Assembly: GCA_003212395.1 (NCBI GenBank)
Contig: QCPU01000013.1
Span: 1 to 35,739, forward strand
Length of the DNA: 35,739 bases
Reading direction: 5' to 3'
Source of the DNA: Prochlorococcus sp. AG-442-B03
Lineage (GTDB): Bacteria > Cyanobacteriota > Cyanobacteriia > PCC-6307 > Cyanobiaceae
Notes under the pieces: model-generated
Database searches by the model: none
The model's input: only the letters and a program-made list of their open reading frames with translations
What the model was told of the DNA's origin: nothing
Part shown: positions 29,660 to 35,739 of the stretch, piece by piece
Position numbering within the stretch: the stretch's first letter is position 1
Layout: the number at the start of each line of letters is the position of its first letter
Position numbers and translations under genes: made by a program

Positions 29660-31963
29660 TTAGCCCAGCCCGAAAAGGCGAGCATGGAAGAAGGCCCATG
29701 TAGTAGCAATACCACCTACAAGGAAGTGTGTAACACCTACTGCACGTCCTTGAGTAATAGATAGAGCTCGAGGTTGAATGGTTGGTGCAACCTTTAGTTT
29801 ATTGTGTGCCCAAACGATTGATTCGAACAATTCTTGCCAATATCCTCTTCCGCTGAAAAGGAACATTAAACTGAAAGCCCATATAAAGTGAGCCCCTAAG
29901 AACATCAAACCGTACATGCTTATTGATTGACCATAGCTTGTTAATACTTGAGAAGCTTGAGCCCAGAGGAAATCTCTTAGCCAACCATTTATAGTAATTG
30001 CACTTTGTGCAAAATTACCACCTGTGAGTCCCCAAACATCACTCTGCATTTTCCAAGAGAAGTGGAAAATAACTATTGATAAACAGTTATACATCCAGAA
30101 GAGAGCCAAGAAAACATGATCCCATGAAGATACTTGACATGTACCACCTCTTCCAGGACCATCACAAGGGAATCTAAATCCTAAAGAAGCTTTATCAGGG
30201 ATCAACCTTGAACTTCTTGCATAAAGTACTCCTTTGAGAAGTATCAGAACAGTTACATGGATTTGGAAAGCATGAATATGATGAATCATTAAATCAGCTG
30301 TTCCTAATGGAATTGGCGCTATAGCAACCTTTCCACCAACTTCTACTAAACTTCCATTAAAAACTTCACTTAAAGCTTTGTGAGGTAGTGCTTCTGCAGT
30401 ACCTGCTAAAAGAGAAGTTCCAACAGCAGATGCTTGAATACTCTGTACCCATTGAGCAAAAATTGGCTGAAGTTGGATTGCAGAATCACTAAACATATCT
30501 TGGGGCCTACCCAAAGCTCTCATAGTATCGTTATGAATATAGAGTCCAAAACTATGGAATCCTAGCCACATACATACCCAATTCAAGTGACTGATTAAAG
30601 CATCTCTTGCCTTAAGAATTCTGTCTAATACATTATCTATATGTTTTGCTGGATCATAATCTCTAACCATTGCAATTCCAGCATGCGCACCTGCTCCTAC
30701 TATGAATAATCCACCTATCCACATGTGATGGGTAAATAGTCCAAGAACTGTCATATAGTCAGTAGCTATATAAGGATATGGAGGCATCGCATACATATGA
30801 TGTGATACAAGTATGCTTATTGATCCAAGCATCGCTAGGTTTACTGATAGCTGAGCATGTCTACTTTCTGCCATGAACTCAAAAAGACCTTGATGACCTT
30901 TAGGAGCAGGGAATAATATTGGATCTCCTTGTTGTGAATCTAATATTTCTTTCATACTATGACCAATACCATAATTGGTTCTGTACATATGACCACCGAT
31001 TATTGCTATTACACCAAAAGCTAAATGATGATGTGATACATCAGTCATCCACAAGCTTCCTGTCACAGGGTTAAGTCCACCTTTGAAAGTAAGGAAGTCA
31101 GAGAAAGCTAACCAATTTAAACTAAAGAAATTGCCTGTACCACTTGCTAATCCTGGAAATATTTGACCAATAATTTGTGGATCGCAGAGTTGATGCGGCA
31201 TAGGCATATCTGCAATAGTTGCTATTTCTTTGCCATTAATAACTAAAGGAGAGCCTGCATCAATTGCATCTAAGAGAGCTGCAGTAGGAGCTCCGATATG
31301 AATACAATGGCCAGCCCATGCTAAAGATCCTAGACCTACTAAACCAGCTATATGGTGGTTAAGCATAGACTCAATATCTTGAAACCACTCCATTTTTGGA
31401 GCTGCTTTGTGATAATGAAAAATTCCAGCATGGAGCATAAGTGCAGCCATTACTACAGCACCTATTGCTAAAGCCATCAGTTCACTCTCATTAGTGATTC
31501 CCCATGCTCGCCACATGTGGAATATTCCTGAACTAATTTGAATACCGTTGTAATTAGCACCAAGATCAGCATTAAGCATTTCTTGACCAACGATTGCCCA
31601 TACTTGCTGAGCTCCCGGTTTAACATGAGTTGGATCAGCTAACCAACCTGAGTAATTAGAAAATCTTGCTCCATGGAAAAATGCAGCACTCATCCATATA
31701 AAAATGACTGCAAGATGTCCAAAATGAGCTGAAAAGATTTTTCTTGTTGCTTCTTCAGCATCGCCTGTATGCACATCGAAATCATGTGCATCAGCATGCA
31801 AATTCCAGATCCAAGTTGTAGTTTTTGGACCTTTAGATAATTTACTTGACCAGAAACCTGGCTTATCTAATTTGGCAAAATCAATAGGTCTTGGATCGGC
31901 CTTGACAGGATCTTCCAAAACTTTTTTGTTTTTTTCTCCACTTTCTGGTGGGCTGATGGTCAT
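29660..31963 (-). CDS. psaA: Photosystem I P700 apoprotein A1
   Basis: A 767-residue partner of PsaB in the reaction-centre heterodimer. The Fx cysteines are C600 and C609 in [12 protein letters not shown]. It is a little longer than the roughly 750 residues of many cyanobacteria; part of the difference appears to be near the [19 protein letters not shown] stretch, which I do not recognise from other PsaA sequences. The ATG at 31963 has a GAGG about 7 bases upstream. It leads the psaA-psaB pair. Confidence 0.99.
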   Translation of the reverse strand: MTISPPESGEKNKKVLEDPVKADPRPIDFAKLDKPGFWSSKLSKGPKTTTWIWNLHADAHDFDVHTGDAEEATRKIFSAHFGHLAVIFIWMSAAFFHGARFSNYSGWLADPTHVKPGAQQVWAIVGQEMLNADLGANYNGIQISSGIFHMWRAWGITNESELMALAIGAVVMAALMLHAGIFHYHKAAPKMEWFQDIESMLNHHIAGLVGLGSLAWAGHCIHIGAPTAALLDAIDAGSPLVINGKEIATIADMPMPHQLCDPQIIGQIFPGLASGTGNFFSLNWLAFSDFLTFKGGLNPVTGSLWMTDVSHHHLAFGVIAIIGGHMYRTNYGIGHSMKEILDSQQGDPILFPAPKGHQGLFEFMAESRHAQLSVNLAMLGSISILVSHHMYAMPPYPYIATDYMTVLGLFTHHMWIGGLFIVGAGAHAGIAMVRDYDPAKHIDNVLDRILKARDALISHLNWVCMWLGFHSFGLYIHNDTMRALGRPQDMFSDSAIQLQPIFAQWVQSIQASAVGTSLLAGTAEALPHKALSEVFNGSLVEVGGKVAIAPIPLGTADLMIHHIHAFQIHVTVLILLKGVLYARSSRLIPDKASLGFRFPCDGPGRGGTCQVSSWDHVFLALFWMYNCLSIVIFHFSWKMQSDVWGLTGGNFAQSAITINGWLRDFLWAQASQVLTSYGQSISMYGLMFLGAHFIWAFSLMFLFSGRGYWQELFESIVWAHNKLKVAPTIQPRALSITQGRAVGVTHFLVGGIATTWAFFHARLFGLG

Positions 31964-32297
31964 CTAGCACCTCGAAAATAATTGACATTAAAGCCGATTT
32001 ATCGGATCTTGAACTTATTTTTAATCATAATGTTCAAGAAAACGAATCCTTCGGAACTTTAGATATTCGTTTCAAAAATAATAAGGCAAAGATTCTTTCG
32101 TTATGCATTAACGTAACAAATGTTCTAATGATTGTTACTATATGAATATTTTGTTAAATTCTTTTCTATGACTAAATTATGAGTAATTTTACTCAAATTT
32201 TAAATAAATTTCTTAAATTTTTTTTTATATTTCAAAGAAAATTTTTTAAATCCAGCGACAGGATATAATTTCAAAGTTACTACCAATAGTTTCTAAT
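31964..32297. promoter_or_regulatory. psaA-cobJ divergent region with inverted repeats
   Basis: A 334-bp spacer. Upstream of psaA lie five inverted repeats. Two abut: TCTTGAAC/GTTCAAGA (32007-32039) and AAACGAAT/ATTCGTTT (32040-32072), each with 8-bp arms and a 17-base loop. Others are CCGA/TCGG (31994-32005), CGTTA/TAACG (32099-32113) and GTAACAA/TTGTTAC (32113-32138). A minus-strand -10-like TATGAT sits at 32024-32029. On the plus strand a TATAAT at 32264-32269 probably serves cobJ. Confidence 0.6.
32264..32269 (+). promoter_or_regulatory. cobJ: Possible -10 box for cobJ
   Basis: A perfect TATAAT, 28 bases upstream of the TTG start, would give a leader of about 21 bases. No -35 match was found. 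A leader this short leaves no room for a cobalamin riboswitch. Confidence 0.5.
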
Positions 32298-34106
32298 TTG
32301 AAAGGCATTGCGATAGGTCTATCTAATAATTCAAAAGAAATTTTAAAAAGGCTTAAAAAAACCGAATTTGTCAATGACATATATATTGGGGGCTCTTCAA
32401 AAGAGAATGGAAAGGAAAATGAACTTTTTCAAGTAAAAAAACCTAGAGAAATTTTACTAAAAAAATGGCCGGAGATAGATTTAATAATTTTTATAGGCTC
32501 AATTGCTGCATCAATACGCATAATAAATCCATTTTTAACCTCTAAAGATCAAGATCCAGGAGTAATAGTTATAGATAACACTTGTTCCAAGATAGTACCT
32601 TTAATTGGCTTACATCAGTCAAATGCGCAAAATATTGCACATCAAATTGCTAATTTACTTGGTGGCGAAATTATAGAAACTAATAATTCCAATGATCAAA
32701 GCCTCTTAAATCTTGATGCATTTGGGAATCAATGGGGTTGGAAAAGATCTGGCAAAATAAACGATTGGTCAAAACTAGTAATTAAACAAGCTAAGAACGA
32801 AGAAATATTTTGCAAACAATTATCTGGTAATAGCTTATGGAAAACTTCAAAATCAGCTGAGATTATTAATCAAATTGATAAAAAAGAAACTGAAAAAACA
32901 GATTCAACATTTTATGTGAGTATATTCGAAAATAATGAAACAACTTGGCACCCGCCCGTATTATGGGTTGGCATTGGATGTGAAAGAAATACAAGCAAAG
33001 AATTAATAACAAATTCTTTAAATAATTTTTTAGAGTCAGGAAATTTATCACAGCAATCAATTGCGGGACTTGCAACTATTGATATTAAAAAAGATGAGAA
33101 AGGAATTTTAGAACTTGCTCAAGAAAAAAACTTGCCTATAAAGTTTTTTAGTAAAGAAGATCTTTCAACAATAATTGTTCCAAATCCATCAAATGTTGTA
33201 CAAAATGAAATTGGTACCCCTTCCGTAGCAGAAGCCTCTTGCTTACTCGCAGCAGGAGAAGAATCAAAATTATTAGAAGAAAAAAGAATTTTTAAAAATC
33301 TATCTGGTGCTGTAACTATCGCTATAGCAGAATCAAAAAATCAATATAATCCAACCCATGGCGAAATCCATATTATTGGAAGTGGGCCTGGTGATATCTC
33401 CTTCCTAACCAATAATGCAAGAAAAGCACTTTCAAGATGTACTGTTTGGATTGGATACAAAATGTATTTAGATTTAATAAAACCCTTAAAAAGGAATGAT
33501 CAGGTTTTAATTGAAAGTAAACTTACTGAAGAAAAAGAGAGATGCAGTAAAGCAATTCAACTAGCCGAGGAAGGAATAAAAGTAGCTTTAATTTCTTCAG
33601 GGGAATCTGGATTCTATGGAATGGCTGGTTTACTTTTGGAGTTACTTCAAAAAATCAAAAAAGAATATAGGCCTTATTTTGAAGTACATCCAGGTATAAG
33701 TAGTGTTCAATTAGCTGCTGCGATTAGTGGAGCACCACTAATGAATGACTTTTGTTCAGTAAGCTTAAGCGATAAATTAACTCCATGGTCTTTAATAGAA
33801 AAAAGAATTGAAGGAGCTCTTGTGGGTGACTTTGTAATAGCTTTATTTAATCCTCAATCCATTGAAAGAAATTGGCAGCTAAAAAGTGTAATAGATATAT
33901 GTTTACAATCTAGGCATGGTGATACTCCAGTTTTAATAGCTAGACAAGTAGGGAGAGAAAATCAAACCAAAAAATTTTTTACTTTAGACAACATTCCTTT
34001 TAAAGAGATTGATATGTTATCAATCATTATTATTGGCAATTCTCAAACAACCTTAGTTGACGAAATATTTCTCACTCCCAGAGGATATCTACAAAATTTA
34101 GTTTAG
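32298..34106 (+). CDS. cobJ: CbiG-CobJ fusion of cobalamin synthesis
   Basis: A 602-residue fusion. Residues 1 to about 340 look like CbiG: an N-terminal part with IFIGSIAASIRIINPFL and PGVIVIDNTCSKIVPL, then a CobE/CbiG C-terminal part (WVGIGCERNTSKELI, GTPSVAEASCLLAAG). From about 355 begins a precorrin-3B C17-methyltransferase of the tetrapyrrole methylase family (HIIGSGPGDISFLTNNARKAL, GESGFYGMAGL, HPGISSVQLAAA). Together they would open the precorrin lactone and methylate C17 in ring contraction. The start is TTG at 32298. Confidence 0.9.
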   Translation: MKGIAIGLSNNSKEILKRLKKTEFVNDIYIGGSSKENGKENELFQVKKPREILLKKWPEIDLIIFIGSIAASIRIINPFLTSKDQDPGVIVIDNTCSKIVPLIGLHQSNAQNIAHQIANLLGGEIIETNNSNDQSLLNLDAFGNQWGWKRSGKINDWSKLVIKQAKNEEIFCKQLSGNSLWKTSKSAEIINQIDKKETEKTDSTFYVSIFENNETTWHPPVLWVGIGCERNTSKELITNSLNNFLESGNLSQQSIAGLATIDIKKDEKGILELAQEKNLPIKFFSKEDLSTIIVPNPSNVVQNEIGTPSVAEASCLLAAGEESKLLEEKRIFKNLSGAVTIAIAESKNQYNPTHGEIHIIGSGPGDISFLTNNARKALSRCTVWIGYKMYLDLIKPLKRNDQVLIESKLTEEKERCSKAIQLAEEGIKVALISSGESGFYGMAGLLLELLQKIKKEYRPYFEVHPGISSVQLAAAISGAPLMNDFCSVSLSDKLTPWSLIEKRIEGALVGDFVIALFNPQSIERNWQLKSVIDICLQSRHGDTPVLIARQVGRENQTKKFFTLDNIPFKEIDMLSIIIIGNSQTTLVDEIFLTPRGYLQNLV

Positions 34107-34170
34107 ATAATCCATGATTTATAAATAGAATGTTTTTCTTTGCTTTTTCTTTATAAGAATACTAATCTTT

Positions 34171-34176
34171 TATAGT
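34171..34176 (+). promoter_or_regulatory. Possible -10 box for the HAD gene
   Basis: TATAGT, 20 bases upstream of the TTG start, is a close match to a -10 box. No -35 box was seen. The gene may instead be transcribed from cobJ, 89 bp upstream. Confidence 0.3.
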
Positions 34177-34195
34177 AATGATTTAAGAAAATTAA

Positions 34196-34984
34196 TTGAA
34201 AAATATTGGTTTAATTTTGTTTGACATTGATGGAGTAATCCGCAGCGTAGAAAATAGTTATAGGCTTTCTTTAAAAAAAACAGTTTACAAATTTTCCGGA
34301 TGGGAGCCAAGTTATATAGATATTGATAATGCAAAAAATGAAGGTATCTGGAATAATGACTGGGATTTAAGTTTAGAACTTATAAAAAGACGTATAAAAA
34401 AAGAGAACTTAAACCTTAAAATTCCTCCAAGAGAGGAAATAATAAGATGTTTTGAAGAGTTTTACTTTGGTGGAGATCCAAATAAAGATTGTAAATACTG
34501 GTCTGGTTACATAACAAATGAGGAGTTATTAGTTGATAAAAAGTTTTTTGATTTAATTCAAGATAATGGAATAATCTGGGGTTTTGTTAGTGGTGCAGAG
34601 TCTGCTTCTGCAAAATTTGTTTTAGAAAAAAGAATTGGACTAAAATCACCACCATTAATATCTATGGGAGATGCCCCTGACAAGCCTGATCCTAAAGGTT
34701 TTATTAACTTATCAAAAAAGCTTATTGGAGAAAAACTTGGTGAATCAAATATTCCCATTGCATATGTAGGAGATACTATTGCAGATATAAATACAGTTAT
34801 AAACGCTAGAAAGGAAATACCATCTCAGAAATTCATAAGTATCGGAATAGCTCCCCCTCATCTACATTTAAATTCTCGATTAAAAGAACGTAATTCTTAC
34901 GAAACAAATCTTAGAGCTGCAGGCGCTGACTTGATTTTAAATTCTATTTATGACCTTAAAGATATTAATCTTAACTTGTTTTAA
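34196..34984 (+). CDS. HAD-family hydrolase (TIGR01548-like)
   Basis: A 262-residue haloacid dehalogenase superfamily protein. Motif I is FDIDGVI with D10 and D12. Motif II is S132 in GFVSGAES. The motif III lysine is K163 or K167 in PDKPDPKGF. Motif IV is GDTIADI with D193 and D197. The order and cap position fit subfamily IA, and the N-terminus (SVENSYRLSL) recalls the cyanobacterial TIGR01548 group. It is probably a phosphatase, with an unknown substrate. The start is TTG at 34196, directly before motif I. Confidence 0.85.
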   Translation: MKNIGLILFDIDGVIRSVENSYRLSLKKTVYKFSGWEPSYIDIDNAKNEGIWNNDWDLSLELIKRRIKKENLNLKIPPREEIIRCFEEFYFGGDPNKDCKYWSGYITNEELLVDKKFFDLIQDNGIIWGFVSGAESASAKFVLEKRIGLKSPPLISMGDAPDKPDPKGFINLSKKLIGEKLGESNIPIAYVGDTIADINTVINARKEIPSQKFISIGIAPPHLHLNSRLKERNSYETNLRAAGADLILNSIYDLKDINLNLF

Positions 34985-35168
34985 AACAAATATTAATTAA
35001 AAATTTTCTAAATAAATCACGTAGAGGGAGAAATTTGAATATAGTCCTAATGACTGTCTATGACTTCTCCTGAACTAATTTTTAGAGATAAATGATTAAA
35101 ATTATCCCCTTAATTATCCCCCAATTTTAAATTTTGATTGATATTAATTTTAGAATTAAAATTCTTAA
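34985..35168. other. Convergent 3' spacer with short repeats
   Basis: A 184-bp spacer between convergent genes. It holds a partial hairpin, GGAGAA (35027-35032) with TTCTCC (35065-35070) and a smaller ATAG/CTAT inside. It also has a direct repeat ATTATCCCC at 35101-35109 and 35113-35121. Either may aid termination. No gene was found. Confidence 0.4.
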
Positions 35169-35660
35169 TTAATTTCCTTTCAGTTTACTTTCATCAATAA
35201 ATGTAGGATGCAAGATCAAAGAATGCGGTTCGCCAATATTGGACATATTTAAAAAAGACTGTGGTTTCACACCCTCAACCCATCCACTCTTATGGCACCA
35301 ATTAATTGGGAAGTTTTCACCAGATTTATGACCTTCTGGCATTTTTAAACTGCTGAACCTGCACCAAAAACCTTTACCTTTGCCAAGTTCAACCACATCT
35401 TGCGAATGACGTTTATATAAGAAACCAAGTGATGGATAGGGATCAGAACAACATGGAGGTTGACCTTTTATTTGACGGCAGCGACAGGGGTAAAAGACCT
35501 CGTTTTCTTCATTAATAAAAACTACGTTTCCAGTATGAGTCACCTGTGAATACATAGTTAGACCATTATATAAAATTTCCTTTTCAAGGCAGGAATGTGC
35601 AATAACTGAACCATTTATAAATAATGAAGCGAAGGTAAGAAAAGAGAAAGAAGTCTTCAT
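35169..35660 (-). CDS. Secreted Cys-containing protein, unknown
   Basis: A 163-residue protein not recognised. The first about 21 residues (MKTSFSFLTFASLFINGSVIA) look like a signal peptide cut before HSCLEKE, so it should be exported to the periplasm or outside. The mature part has 7 cysteines, clustered as PCRCRQ and PPCCSDPYPS plus FWCRF and NWCHK, which suggests disulfides or metal binding. No enzyme motif is seen. It ends the window on the minus strand and converges on the HAD gene. Confidence 0.65.
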   Translation of the reverse strand: MKTSFSFLTFASLFINGSVIAHSCLEKEILYNGLTMYSQVTHTGNVVFINEENEVFYPCRCRQIKGQPPCCSDPYPSLGFLYKRHSQDVVELGKGKGFWCRFSSLKMPEGHKSGENFPINWCHKSGWVEGVKPQSFLNMSNIGEPHSLILHPTFIDESKLKGN

Positions 35661-35739
35661 AAATATTTTTAGTATTCAAAATGACTCAAAAAAATTGCTC
35701 ATAAAACCCTAAAAACAGAAATTTTTTAAATCTTCTGAA

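Noticed and set aside
32160..32297. Cobalamin riboswitch before cobJ
   Set aside because: The sequence is AT-rich with no B12-box-like or multi-stem structure, and the likely leader is only about 21 bases.

Overview
This is a low-GC (roughly one third G+C by eye), gene-dense stretch of cyanobacterial chromosome. It most likely comes from a high-light Prochlorococcus or a very close relative. Evidence seen here: psaA, psaB, psaL and psaI; a ferredoxin-type glutamate synthase; LL-diaminopimelate aminotransferase; the MPBQ/MSBQ methyltransferase of tocopherol synthesis; a cyanobacterial RNase E with its C-terminal Arg-rich PNPase-binding peptide; and a CbiG-CobJ fusion. The genus assignment is inference from content, order and base composition.

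Layout. 1-2254: 3' part of infB, a small DUF3493 membrane protein on the opposite strand, and tRNA-Thr(CGT). 2255-5780: a 313-bp spacer, a B12-binding-type radical SAM protein, then clpS and dapL on the minus strand. 5781-9876: an AT-rich leader, rne overlapping rnhB, a DUF1997 protein and pheA. 9878-16236 (minus strand): a translation cluster rpsL-rpsG-fusA-tuf-rpsJ, followed by a LON-domain protein and the MPBQ/MSBQ methyltransferase. 16431-22199: glsF directly followed by a YciI-like protein, then lipA. 22200-25045: the accessory-looking section, with a degenerate serine-recombinase-like protein, a 70-residue acidic protein, and a head-to-head pair of peptidoglycan-type enzymes (penicillin-binding/beta-lactamase-like and NlpC/P60). 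25110-31963: photosystem I genes psaI-psaL and psaA-psaB, separated by a small HEAT-like membrane protein and a family-2 glycosyltransferase; a clear intrinsic terminator follows psaB. 32298-35660: cbiG-cobJ for corrin synthesis, a HAD hydrolase and a small secreted Cys-containing protein.

Functionally the window is mostly housekeeping: translation (IF-2, EF-Tu, EF-G, S7, S10, S12, tRNA), RNA turnover (RNase E, RNase HII), nitrogen and amino-acid metabolism (GlsF, DapL, PheA), cofactors (LipA, CobJ, tocopherol) and the photosystem I core. No rRNA, CRISPR array, insertion sequence or prophage was recognised.

The most interesting signals are: (1) the recombinase-like gene, whose catalytic Ser position holds Thr and whose catalytic Arg positions are partly Lys, while its helix-turn-helix looks intact; (2) two abutting inverted repeats of identical geometry upstream of psaA; (3) the rne/rnhB overlap, which places the rnhB start inside the codons for the RNase E PNPase-binding peptide; (4) the cell-wall gene pair whose start codons are only 3 bp apart. 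Several genes use TTG or GTG starts (fusA, lipA, cobJ, HAD, dapL, recombinase).
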